Shown here: positions 15,909 to 24,152 of the stretch, one piece after another
How the letters are laid out: every line of letters begins with the position of its first letter
Position numbering within the stretch: position 1 is the first letter of the stretch
Assembly (NCBI GenBank): GCA_965367295.1
Contig: CBDUHN010000009.1
Coordinates: 14,732-78,731, forward strand
DNA: 64,000 bases
Reading direction: 5' to 3'
From: JAIVHA01 sp965367295
Lineage (GTDB): Bacteria; Pseudomonadota; Gammaproteobacteria; DSM-19610
Program-made: the position numbers and the translations under genes
Notes under the pieces: generated by a model
What the model saw: the letters and a program-made list of their open reading frames with translations, nothing else
What the model was told of the DNA's origin: nothing
Databases searched by the model: none

Positions 15909-16766
15909 TCAGGTGGCGTGCAGATCGGCCCGGGTGTGCACCAGGGTACCGTCCCGGAAATCGGCCATGGCCTGCTCGACCTCCTCGCGGCTGGTCATGA
16001 CGAAGGGACCGTATTGCACGATGGGTTCGCCAATCGGTTGGCCGGCCACCAGTAGCAGGCGTGCCCCGCCGGTGTCGGTGTGGATAGCCACCTGATCGCC
16101 GGCTCCCAGTACCGCCAGGTGATGAAGTGGAATATCCGTGCCGGCAATCTGCGCTCCGCCCTCGAAGACATAGACAAAGGCGGTGTGTGCGGTATCCAGT
16201 GAGGTGGAGAAATCGGCACCGGGATGCAATTGCACGTCAAGGATCAGGGGCTGGGTATGCGGGTCGCTGACCGGACCCTGTTGCCGGTCGAACGCGCCGG
16301 CCAGCAGGCGCACCCGGTACGCATCGGTATCGATTTCGGGCACGGACTCCGGGCGAATCTCCTGGTAGGCGGGGGCACTCATCTTGGCGCTGGCCGGCAG
16401 GTTGATCCAGAGCTGAAATCCACGCATCAGGCCGCCGATCTGTTGCGGCATCTCCGAATGGATCACGCCGCTGGCGGCCTTCATCCACTGTGCGCCACCC
16501 GGTCCCAGGTCACCACGATTGCCCATACTGTCGCCATGCTGCATGTGGCCGTCGAGCATATAGGTAAAGGTATTGAAACCGCGGTGCGGGTGTTCGGGAA
16601 AACCGGCGCCGTAGTCCTCGGGATCATCGCTGCTGATGTGGTCGAGCAGCAGGAAAGGATCGAGGTTGCGCCGGGCCGGTGTGCCGATGGTGCGGTGTAC
16701 GTTGACACCGGCACCCTCGGTGACTTCCAGGGCGCGTACCAGTTGGGTGACTTTGCGAGGTGTCAT
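15909..16766 (-). CDS. Pirin family protein
   Basis: A 285-residue bicupin of the pirin family. The N-terminal cupin shows the metal-binding pattern FPEHPHRGFNTFTYMLDG and a later HSEMPQ, giving the usual three His plus one Glu iron site. The pirin C-terminal domain follows. A GGGAGA ribosome site precedes the ATG by eight bases. It lies 89 bp downstream of yceI on the same strand, so it may be the last gene of the azoR-cytochrome b561-yceI group. Pirins act as redox sensors or quercetin dioxygenases; which applies here is unknown. Confidence 0.88.
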   Translation of the reverse strand: MTPRKVTQLVRALEVTEGAGVNVHRTIGTPARRNLDPFLLLDHISSDDPEDYGAGFPEHPHRGFNTFTYMLDGHMQHGDSMGNRGDLGPGGAQWMKAASGVIHSEMPQQIGGLMRGFQLWINLPASAKMSAPAYQEIRPESVPEIDTDAYRVRLLAGAFDRQQGPVSDPHTQPLILDVQLHPGADFSTSLDTAHTAFVYVFEGGAQIAGTDIPLHHLAVLGAGDQVAIHTDTGGARLLLVAGQPIGEPIVQYGPFVMTSREEVEQAMADFRDGTLVHTRADLHAT

Positions 16767-16855
16767 GGCGGTATCTCCCGGTGCCGGTGGTCGCGGGGGC
16801 GATGGCCTGCCCCCGTGCCAGTTCCGGTATATCGTGAAAGTGCGGAGGTCTGTTG

Positions 16856-17434
16856 CTACTGGCGGATGCCTTCCACGGACAGGAACAGCTCCACCTCCCT
16901 GGAGGCTGGACCCAGGTTGTAGTCGATGCCGAAGTCAGCCAGGGTCAGGGTGGTGCTGCCCTCGAAGCCGCGCCGGTAGCCGCCCCAGGGATCGGCACCG
17001 TGGCCCACCGGTTTGACATCGATGGTGATCGGCCGGGTGACGCCATGGAGGGTCAGTTCACCGTTCAGTCGGGCGGTGCCATCATCGCTTTCCTCATAGG
17101 TGGTGCTGACGAAACGTGCCTGCGGATATTGGCTCACGTCCAGGAAGTCCTTGCCACGCAGGTGTTTGTCGCGCTCGGCATGGTTGGAATCGATGCTGGC
17201 GGTATCGATGTCCACCTCGACACTGGCAGCGGCCGGGTTGGCCTCGTCGTAGCTGAACTTGCCTTCGAAGTCGTTGAAACGGCCCAGCAGCCAGCTGTAG
17301 CCCAGGTGCTGGATGCGGAACTGGATGAAGGAATGGGCCTTCTCGGTATCCATGACGTAGTCTTCCGCCAGGGCGATGCCGGGCAGGGTGAGGCTGGATG
17401 CCAGTAGTGTGCCGAGTGCTTTTGAGTGATGCAT
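16856..17434 (-). CDS. YceI family periplasmic lipid-binding-type protein
   Basis: A 192-residue protein with a signal peptide (MHHSKALGTLL..., cleavage after IALA) followed by a YceI beta-barrel domain: YVMDTEKAHSFIQFRIQHLG, NHAERDKHLRGKDFLD and GELTLHGVTRPI are typical. The ATG at 17432-17434 has AAGGAG six bases upstream. YceI proteins bind isoprenoid or amide-type ligands in the periplasm and often sit next to cytochrome b561 genes, as here (34-bp gap). That pairing suggests a role with quinone-like molecules, but the ligand is not known. Confidence 0.9.
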   Translation of the reverse strand: MHHSKALGTLLASSLTLPGIALAEDYVMDTEKAHSFIQFRIQHLGYSWLLGRFNDFEGKFSYDEANPAAASVEVDIDTASIDSNHAERDKHLRGKDFLDVSQYPQARFVSTTYEESDDGTARLNGELTLHGVTRPITIDVKPVGHGADPWGGYRRGFEGSTTLTLADFGIDYNLGPASREVELFLSVEGIRQ

Positions 17435-17468
17435 GAGTTGCTCCTTGAAATATACGGGGTACAAGTGG

Positions 17469-18017
17469 TCAGGATCGGGAGCTGAGCATGCGCTTCAGCG
17501 TCCGGTCGTGGTCGATGAAATGGTGCTTGAGTGCGGCCAGGCCGTGGAGTGTTGCCAGCCCGATGAGCGTAAAGGCGAGGATTTCATGCACCTCGCCGGC
17601 AATATCCTCCTGGTGTTCGATGCCACTGAGCGTGGCCGGCACGCTAAACAGGCCGAACACCTCGATGGCACGACCATCGGCGGTGGAGATCAGGTAGCCG
17701 CTGATCATCAACGCATACAGCAACAGGTATAGCAAGGCATGGACCCAGCCGGCGGCCCGGCGTTCCCAGCCGGCCAGCCCGGGCTCCGGCTCCGGGCGCG
17801 GGTTGGCCATACGCCATCCCAGGCGCAGTATCATGATCCCGAACAGCAGGATACCGATACTCTTGTGCAGGTCAGGACCGCGTTTGTACCAGGCATCGTA
17901 GTAGTCCAGCTCCGTCATCCAGAGGCCGAGGGCGAACAGGCCCACCACGGTGATCGTCACCAGCCAGTGCAGGCCGATGCTGATACCTCCATATTGCTGT
18001 TGCGTATTGCGCCACAT
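17469..18017 (-). CDS. Cytochrome b561 family protein
   Basis: A 182-residue membrane protein with four transmembrane helices of the bacterial cytochrome b561 family. Histidines that can bind two b hemes are at ISIGLHWLV, PDLHKSIGI, GWVHALLY and GEVHEILAFT. A GGGAG ribosome site lies seven bases before the ATG. It probably passes electrons between the quinone pool and periplasmic partners. It sits 15 bp after the azoreductase and 34 bp before yceI, in one transcription unit. Confidence 0.9.
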   Translation of the reverse strand: MWRNTQQQYGGISIGLHWLVTITVVGLFALGLWMTELDYYDAWYKRGPDLHKSIGILLFGIMILRLGWRMANPRPEPEPGLAGWERRAAGWVHALLYLLLYALMISGYLISTADGRAIEVFGLFSVPATLSGIEHQEDIAGEVHEILAFTLIGLATLHGLAALKHHFIDHDRTLKRMLSSRS

Positions 18018-18032
18018 GGGGGATCTCCCGTG

Positions 18033-18686
18033 TCAGACCGCGGCCCGGCTGGGCATGTTCCGGCCAGTTTCGTGCAGATGGATGATGCGATCCAGTGCCT
18101 GATCGATCGCGCCCTCGCCCACCTGGTTCAGGCGATCGGCGGCTATGATTTCGATATCGCGTATGCCCAGGAAGTTCAATGCCTGTTTCAGATAGCGGGT
18201 AGCAAAATCCACTTCGCTGCCCACAGCCACACCGCCGCTGGTCACCAGGAGATAGGCCCGCTTGCCCTGTAACAATCCTTCGACTCCCTGCTCGGTGTAG
18301 CGGAAGGTCAGTCGGGCGCGGGCCACCAGATCGATCCAGGCCTTGAGCACGGCGGGAATGCCGAAGTTGTAGATCGGTACCCCGAACACCAGCAGGTCGG
18401 CATCGCGCAGTTCCTGCACCAGGTGATCGGAGCAGGCCAGCGCATCCTGCTGCTGGGCGTTGCGCTGTTCACCGGGAGTGAAATTGGCCTCCACCCAGGC
18501 GGCATCGATGAAGGGCACGGCCTTTGCGCCCAGGTCGCGGTGGGTCACTGTCAAACCCGGGTAACGGCTGGTGAGCGTTGCCACCAGCGCGTCGCCCAGC
18601 CGGCGGCTGATGGAGCCGTCGTGGCGGGCACTGGCATCCACCCGTAGCAGGCGGGCAGGGTGGGAAGGGGCGGTATAGCGATCCAT
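18033..18686 (-). CDS. azoR: FMN-dependent NADH:quinone / azo oxidoreductase (AzoR family)
   Basis: A 217-residue flavodoxin-fold protein of the AzoR/AcpD family. The FMN-phosphate loop is seen as RVDASARHDGSISRRL, and the family motifs FGVPIYNFGIPAVLKAWID and VTSGGVA follow. The second of two neighbouring ATGs (18684-18686) was taken as the start because GAGGAG lies six bases before it. The enzyme reduces quinones and azo compounds by two electrons using NAD(P)H and protects against thiol or quinone stress. It is divergent from a LysR-type regulator across 130 bp, a standard arrangement for specific regulation. Confidence 0.9.
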   Translation of the reverse strand: MDRYTAPSHPARLLRVDASARHDGSISRRLGDALVATLTSRYPGLTVTHRDLGAKAVPFIDAAWVEANFTPGEQRNAQQQDALACSDHLVQELRDADLLVFGVPIYNFGIPAVLKAWIDLVARARLTFRYTEQGVEGLLQGKRAYLLVTSGGVAVGSEVDFATRYLKQALNFLGIRDIEIIAADRLNQVGEGAIDQALDRIIHLHETGRNMPSRAAV

Positions 18687-18816
18687 GAGCATCTCCTCGT
18701 CGGGTTGTTCAGGTTGGAGGCAATGGGTTGCCACCAGGTGGGAAAAGTTTGCTTGTTGAGAATGAAAGAATAAACAGATAGTCTGAGAATTAATTGTTCT
18801 TTAAAAGGCAACAATA
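18687..18816 (+). promoter_or_regulatory. Divergent promoter region between azoR and the LysR-type gene
   Basis: 130 bp separate the two divergent starts. Close to the LysR start there is an AGAA-N7-TTCT inverted repeat at 18786-18800 within an AT-rich tract, the sort of site a LysR-type regulator could bind. The ribosome site of the regulator (AAAAGG) follows at about 18804. No promoter boxes are convincing enough to name. The operator assignment is an inference from position. Confidence 0.35.
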
Positions 18817-19725
18817 ATGGCGCGCCTGGAGGATATGCAGAGCTTTGTGCGGGTGGTGGAGGCCGGCAGCATCAGTGCTGCCGCGGAGCGCATGGGGATT
18901 GCCAAGTCGGCGGTGAGCCGGCGCCTGTCCGATCTCGAAGGCCGGCTTGGTGTGCAGTTGTTGCGGCGTACTACGCGACGACTCAATCTGACCGATACCG
19001 GACGCAGTTTCTATGACCGCTGCGTACGCATTCTCGAGGATGTGGAGGAGGCCGAGAATGCCGTGTCGCAGGAGCATGGCACCCTGCGCGGCCGACTGCG
19101 GGTGGCGGTGCCATTGACCTTCGGCCTGCTGCACCTCGGGCCGGCGATCCGGGATTTTTCACGCGCCCACCCGCAGGTGGAGTTCGATCTCGATTTCAAC
19201 GACCGCCAGGTGGATCTGCTCGCGGAAGGATTTGACCTGGCATTGCGCATTGCGGAACTGGAAGATTCCAGCCTGATCGCGCGCCGCCTGGCGAGCATAC
19301 GTATGTTGGCCTGTGCCAGCCCCGACTACCTTGCCCGTGCCGGTACACCGCAGCATCCCGAAGAACTGGTCGAACATGCCTGTCTTACCTACAGCCTGTT
19401 GCGGGAGCCGGAGACCTGGCGTTACCACCACGGGGGGCAGGACGGAGCCGTGCGGGTGCAATCCAGGCTGCGCGCCAACAACGGTGATTTCCTGCGCCAG
19501 GCGGCAGAGGCCGGACAGGGCATCGTATTGCAGCCCACCTTCATTACCTACCGGTCACTGGCCGAGGGGCGGCTGGTACCGATCCTGACCGAGTGTGAAT
19601 GGCCGGGAGTGCCGGCCTACGCGGTCTACCCGCAAACCCGGCACCTGTCGCGACGGGTACGGGCCTTCGTGGATTTTCTCGCGGAACGGTTTGCCGGGGT
19701 TCCCTATTGGGAGACGGAAGTGTGA
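18817..19725 (+). CDS. LysR family transcriptional regulator
   Basis: A 302-residue protein with the N-terminal winged helix typical of LysR regulators (FVRVVEAGSISAAAERMGIA, then RRLSDLEGRLGVQLLRRTTR) and a C-terminal substrate-binding domain (PLTFGLLHLGPAI...). It belongs to the AaeR/DmlR-like clade by look (LNLTDTGRSFYDRC). It is divergent from azoR, so it probably controls the azoR-b561-yceI(-pirin) genes in response to a quinone or oxidative signal. The co-inducer cannot be inferred. Confidence 0.93.
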   Translation: MARLEDMQSFVRVVEAGSISAAAERMGIAKSAVSRRLSDLEGRLGVQLLRRTTRRLNLTDTGRSFYDRCVRILEDVEEAENAVSQEHGTLRGRLRVAVPLTFGLLHLGPAIRDFSRAHPQVEFDLDFNDRQVDLLAEGFDLALRIAELEDSSLIARRLASIRMLACASPDYLARAGTPQHPEELVEHACLTYSLLREPETWRYHHGGQDGAVRVQSRLRANNGDFLRQAAEAGQGIVLQPTFITYRSLAEGRLVPILTECEWPGVPAYAVYPQTRHLSRRVRAFVDFLAERFAGVPYWETEV

Positions 19726-19874
19726 GCGGGAAGGCAAAATCCTGGCGCGTCTGACAAGTCTGCCATATCTGACATTAATGCAGTGTAAATAAGGATTTAT
19801 GTTCACAGGCCGTTAGGTTGGGTGACGTGCGGATGCGCGCGGACCAAACCGGTTTGATAAGAGGGAATAACACC

Positions 19875-21479
19875 GTGAACATAAGCATACGAAAACAATT
19901 TTCACTGCTGGCAGGGGTGTTGGCGTTGGCGGTGATAACGGTAAGCGGGCTGCTGATCATAGGCAACGCCAGTATTTCACGGCAGGCCGAACAGATTGCC
20001 GATCGGGAGTTTCCGGTCCTGAACAAGACCCAGGAACTGAAACTGGCGGTGGTCCAGGTCCAGCAATGGCTGACGGATATCAGTGCCACCCGGGGCCAGG
20101 ATGGCTTGAATGACGGATTTGATGAAGCGAAAAAGAATGCCGCGAATGTCAGAAGGCTGATTGATGAACTGCGGGTGCTGGACCCGGAATATGGTGATCG
20201 CTTTCAGGCCATGGTCCCGATCTTCGGTGCTTATTATAAGGTGGGCCGCGAAATGGCGCAGGCCTATGTCGACCAGGGGCCGGCCGGTGGCAACCGGATG
20301 ATGGCGGGCTTCGATACCGCGGCGGAACGGATGACCAGCGAACTCAATGCGCTGGTCGAGGATGTCACGCTGCGGGCCGGTGCGGCCATCAAGACCCAGC
20401 AGGAGGCCGTGAACCGGGCGCAGACCTTCCTGTGGAGCAGCACCCTGCTGGTGCTGGTCTTTGTACTGGCCCTGTACTTTATCATTGCCCGTGCCCTGGG
20501 GCGCTTGCCGCGAGTGGTGGAGGAATTGCGCAGGGTGGCAGAAGGTGATCTGAGTTCTGATTACGAGAGCCGGAGCAATGATGAAATCGGCCAGCTGGTA
20601 CAAGCGATGAGTGATATGCGCAGCAGGCTGACCGCCATGATGTCCAATATATCCACTGCATCCCTGTCCCTGGCTTCCGCCTCCGAGGAAATGTCATCGA
20701 TTACCGCACAGGTCAGTGACAGCATCCAGCATCAGCGCAGTGAAACCGAACAGGTTGCCACGGCGATGAATGAGATGAATGCAACCTCGCAGGAAGTAGC
20801 GGGCAATATTGCACATACCGCTGACGCGGCGGAGAAAGCCAATCAGGAGACGGGCAAGGGGCGTCGGATTATCGAGGAGGCCATCGAGGGGATTCGCGGA
20901 CTGGCCCAGAAGATCGAGGATTCAAGCGAGACCGTGCATCAGCTGGAACAGCATAGTGAAGAGATTACCTCCGTGCTGGATGTTATCCGTGGCGTGGCGG
21001 AGCAGACCAATCTGCTGGCGCTCAACGCGGCGATCGAGGCGGCCCGGGCCGGGGAACAGGGGCGGGGGTTTGCCGTGGTAGCGGACGAGGTCCGTACCCT
21101 GGCCAGTCGCACCCAGAAATCCACTGAAGAAATCAACAAAATGATCGAGAAGCTGCGCGATGGTACCGGTCGCGCCGTACAGGTGATGAATGGCAGTCGG
21201 GAGCAGGCGCGCACGGTGGTAGCCAATGCCTCGTCGGCAGAGCAATCGCTCACCTCGATTGCCGACGCGGTTTCCCGCATCAATGATATGAGCACACAGA
21301 TTGCCAGTGCTGCCGAGGAACAGAGCGCGGTAGCCGAGGAGATCAATCGCAATATCGTGCGCATCAGCGAAATGACGGACCAGAGTGCGGAGGCCTCTGA
21401 TCAGACGGCGGTTGCCAGCCAGGACCTGGCGCTCATTGCCTCTGATCTCAACGGTATGCTGCGCCAGTTCAAATTATGA
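19875..21479 (+). CDS. Methyl-accepting chemotaxis protein
   Basis: A 534-residue chemoreceptor. Transmembrane helix 1 (about residues 10-32), a helical periplasmic domain of some 150 residues of the four-helix-bundle type, transmembrane helix 2 (LWSSTLLVLVFVLALYFII), a HAMP domain and a signalling domain with the hairpin tip EQTNLLALNAAIEAARAGE are in the usual order. There is no C-terminal NWETF-type pentapeptide for CheR/CheB docking. A GTG start at 19875 was chosen since GAGGGA lies eight bases upstream and it leaves a short basic N-terminus. The stop overlaps the next gene, a predicted outer-membrane barrel. Confidence 0.93.
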   Translation: MNISIRKQFSLLAGVLALAVITVSGLLIIGNASISRQAEQIADREFPVLNKTQELKLAVVQVQQWLTDISATRGQDGLNDGFDEAKKNAANVRRLIDELRVLDPEYGDRFQAMVPIFGAYYKVGREMAQAYVDQGPAGGNRMMAGFDTAAERMTSELNALVEDVTLRAGAAIKTQQEAVNRAQTFLWSSTLLVLVFVLALYFIIARALGRLPRVVEELRRVAEGDLSSDYESRSNDEIGQLVQAMSDMRSRLTAMMSNISTASLSLASASEEMSSITAQVSDSIQHQRSETEQVATAMNEMNATSQEVAGNIAHTADAAEKANQETGKGRRIIEEAIEGIRGLAQKIEDSSETVHQLEQHSEEITSVLDVIRGVAEQTNLLALNAAIEAARAGEQGRGFAVVADEVRTLASRTQKSTEEINKMIEKLRDGTGRAVQVMNGSREQARTVVANASSAEQSLTSIADAVSRINDMSTQIASAAEEQSAVAEEINRNIVRISEMTDQSAEASDQTAVASQDLALIASDLNGMLRQFKL

Positions 21480-22639
21480 AGAAAGGGATGATTATGCAGT
21501 GGCCGGAACAATGCTGTCTGGCTATGGCCTTTTTGGTAATGCCGCTGGTGGCGGTATCTGCGGAGGAATCCGCGGAATATATTGAAACCCGGCATGGCGC
21601 GGTGACCGGGTGGGCCAACAGGGTGGTGGAGGGCGGCATTACTGCGGTGGCCCAGCATGCGAGTGATGGCCGGATCGATACGGATCTGACCACCTCGCTG
21701 GATCTGGTGGTCACGGTTCCGGTTACATCCGGACATTGGGTGCTCTACCTGGAAGGCAATACCACGCCGCGGCGTGACGCGGTATCCAGCTTGCTGGGCG
21801 AAGCCAACTGGGATGCCGGCAGTGCGCTCGATCGCAATGACAGGGGGCGATTGCAGGTGTCTGCGTTGCATTTCGTGTGGGATATCCAGCCTCGACAGGT
21901 GTTGCTGATGGGGCTGCTGATTCCGACGGTCTCGATGGATACCAGTGAGGTGGCAAACGATGAAACCAGTCAGTTTGTTACCGGCAGCCTGGTCAACAAC
22001 CCGACGATCGATTTCCCCGATTACACACCGGGCCTTGTCTACAACCATGAATTCAATGACGAGGCCGGTTTCACCCTGATGCTGACCAGTTCACACGGAC
22101 TCGCGGATAATCCAAAGCGGACCTATTCCCAGCTGCTGGATGTCGGCGACGATGGAAAAGGGGTATTCGCCGCAGCGGAAGCGCAATGGCAGGTCGGAGC
22201 CATCCGGTTGCTGGGCGGCGCCTGGCTGAACAGTGCGGACCACGAGCGTCTCGATGGTTCCGGCGGAATGGAGGAGAACTACGGGATCTACACGGTGGTC
22301 GATGGCCATCTCAGTGATCTGGCCTGGAATGTCCGGCTGGGTGCTGCCAATGCGGCGGTTTCACAGGCGGCACGGTTTGCCTCGCTGGCACTTGAGTACC
22401 CATTCCGGCAAGCCTCTCTTGGCGCGGGGGTCGCGCATAGCTGGTTGTCCGAAGATGATCCGACACCGGGCCTGGAGGATGCCAGTCAGGCGGAACTGTA
22501 TGCCCGTTTCGATATTTCAGCGCAGTTCAGTCTGACCCCGATGGTGCAGTGGCTGGCAAACAGTGGTTTCGATGGCAGCGGTGCCACCGTGGATGAGCAT
22601 GTGACCCTGTACGGGTTGCGTGCCAATTTTACTTTCTGA
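21476..22639 (+). CDS. Putative outer-membrane beta-barrel (porin-like) protein
   Basis: A 387-residue protein beginning with a signal peptide (hydrophobic CCLAMAFLVMPLVAVSA, cleavage before EESAEY). The mature part has alternating polar/non-polar strands and ends in YGLRANFTF, a C-terminal aromatic signature for outer-membrane barrel insertion. I do not recognise a specific family or substrate. The ATG overlaps the chemoreceptor stop (ATGA). A second ATG at 21494 has AAAGGG six bases upstream and may be the real start. Coupling to a chemoreceptor suggests that it admits the compound that receptor senses, but this is inference. Confidence 0.72.
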   Translation: MKKGMIMQWPEQCCLAMAFLVMPLVAVSAEESAEYIETRHGAVTGWANRVVEGGITAVAQHASDGRIDTDLTTSLDLVVTVPVTSGHWVLYLEGNTTPRRDAVSSLLGEANWDAGSALDRNDRGRLQVSALHFVWDIQPRQVLLMGLLIPTVSMDTSEVANDETSQFVTGSLVNNPTIDFPDYTPGLVYNHEFNDEAGFTLMLTSSHGLADNPKRTYSQLLDVGDDGKGVFAAAEAQWQVGAIRLLGGAWLNSADHERLDGSGGMEENYGIYTVVDGHLSDLAWNVRLGAANAAVSQAARFASLALEYPFRQASLGAGVAHSWLSEDDPTPGLEDASQAELYARFDISAQFSLTPMVQWLANSGFDGSGATVDEHVTLYGLRANFTF

Positions 22640-22660
22640 ATAACGGGGTTCCCCGGCAGG

Positions 22661-22678
22661 CCCGGCCTGCGGGCCGGG
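22661..22678. terminator. Hairpin between convergent genes
   Basis: A CCCGGCC / GGCCGGG stem with a 4-base loop lies just after the barrel gene and at the end of the convergent DUF945 gene. It is very GC-rich but lacks a clear T-run on either strand, so it may act as a weak two-way terminator or only as an mRNA 3' stabiliser. Confidence 0.4.
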
Positions 22679-22679
22679 T

Positions 22680-24110
22680 TCAGGGGGATGTTCCCGCCGC
22701 CTTTACCGGCCCCATGTCCACTCCATTCAGTCGCAGCAGTCCCCGGTCGAGCTGGATATGGCTGGTGCCGGTATCCTGGTGCGGCACCAGAAAACCAAGC
22801 TGTATCCAGCCATTCACCTGCTGTTCTGCAAGCGCCTGAGCCTGTTGCAACAGTGCCTCTCCGGATGGGGGTTGCGCATGGCTAGCGCGAACCTGCTGTT
22901 GCAGGCGTATCCGGTTCTGCTCTGTCAGCATGGCCTGCAGCAGGCGGAGATGCGCGCTGACCGAGATATCAACCGTTAGCGCCTGCAGCAGGGCGGCCGG
23001 GCCGAGTACCGCTATCCTGTCACCGTCCTGAATGCGCAAATCCAGATCAAGATTGAAATCACCCTGCGTGGTTTCCATGCGGAGAGGTTTGATCTGCAAG
23101 CGGGGGTCGCCCTGCAATAACCGTCGCAACTGTTCCAGGATCAGGGCCTGGACAGGCTGGGGTCCGTCGATTGCCGAGCCAGGATCGGCCTGTACTTGCC
23201 GGCCCAGTTGCTGCAGGGCATAGAGCGGTTCGGGCGGCACATCAGCGGCGGCCAAATCCAGTAACAGCCGCGGTATGTCCGTATCATCGATGACCGTATC
23301 GGTCAGGTCCACACGCAGCGCGGCAAAAATCCCGGTCTCCTGTTGTTCGCTGTGGGTATCCAGCTGCAGGGCTTGTACGGAAAACGTATGGGACTCGCCA
23401 TGGGTGGTATGTGAATGCACAGTAATGGGGCCAGCCTGCAACTGTTGTTTCCCGAACCAGCGTCCCGTCTGATTCCGGTGCATTTCGGCGGTGAAACTGC
23501 TGGGGGCAGTGTGTATCCCGCTATTTTCCACCGTCAGTTGTATGGCGCCCATCCCGCCGCTGGCCTGCAGGTGGGTGAAGGTGGCGTCGAAGTGGAGGCG
23601 GGCGTTGAACCCTGACCAATTCAATTCCGTGCCATCGGGCAGTGTGCGTGTCGCACCTTGTAGGCGCACATCGGTTGTGGAACTGCCATTGAAGTGCAGC
23701 AGGGTGCGGGCCAGCAACGCTTCGGCAAAGCCGGATTGGCTTACCCAGTCCGGCTGCTGTGGCGCGCTCGGATCGAAAGAGGTCTCGATGACATAACCGG
23801 CTTCATCCAGGGACAGGTACGGGATGTGGTGTATGCGATGCAGTAATACCAGCTGCGGGTCCGCTTGATCGCTTGCGTGGTGGGCCGGTGACGATGCCGG
23901 TGGCACGAGACGCACCCGGGTGGTAACCCGTGATTCTGTCCAATCATGCTGGATAGGATCAGCGGCCATGTACAGAAGGCCCTGCATGTTGAATTGTGCA
24001 ATGCCGCTGTGCAAAAAATGCGCTGCCAGCTGGCCGGGAAGATAGTGTGCCGTCACGGCGGCAACGGCCAGTAGTGCCGTTGCGGCGAGAGCCCTCTTGG
24101 TGATGGTCAT
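22680..24110 (-). CDS. DUF945 (YdgA-like) family protein
   Basis: A 476-residue protein with an N-terminal signal anchor (ALAATALLAVAAVTAHYL) followed by a large domain rich in beta strands and Gln. The overall architecture (membrane anchor, long LDLR-type strands such as FNLDLDLRIQDGDR, Gln-rich C-terminal helices) fits the DUF945/YdgA family, AsmA-like proteins of unknown function at the envelope. No catalytic motif is visible. It stands alone: convergent to the barrel gene, and 42 bp downstream of the V4R-GGDEF-EAL gene on the same strand, with which it may be co-transcribed. Confidence 0.7.
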   Translation of the reverse strand: MTITKRALAATALLAVAAVTAHYLPGQLAAHFLHSGIAQFNMQGLLYMAADPIQHDWTESRVTTRVRLVPPASSPAHHASDQADPQLVLLHRIHHIPYLSLDEAGYVIETSFDPSAPQQPDWVSQSGFAEALLARTLLHFNGSSTTDVRLQGATRTLPDGTELNWSGFNARLHFDATFTHLQASGGMGAIQLTVENSGIHTAPSSFTAEMHRNQTGRWFGKQQLQAGPITVHSHTTHGESHTFSVQALQLDTHSEQQETGIFAALRVDLTDTVIDDTDIPRLLLDLAAADVPPEPLYALQQLGRQVQADPGSAIDGPQPVQALILEQLRRLLQGDPRLQIKPLRMETTQGDFNLDLDLRIQDGDRIAVLGPAALLQALTVDISVSAHLRLLQAMLTEQNRIRLQQQVRASHAQPPSGEALLQQAQALAEQQVNGWIQLGFLVPHQDTGTSHIQLDRGLLRLNGVDMGPVKAAGTSP

Positions 24111-24152
24111 GTCGTATGGTCTTGGGTGTTACCGGTTGTGTAGGGAATGTGA

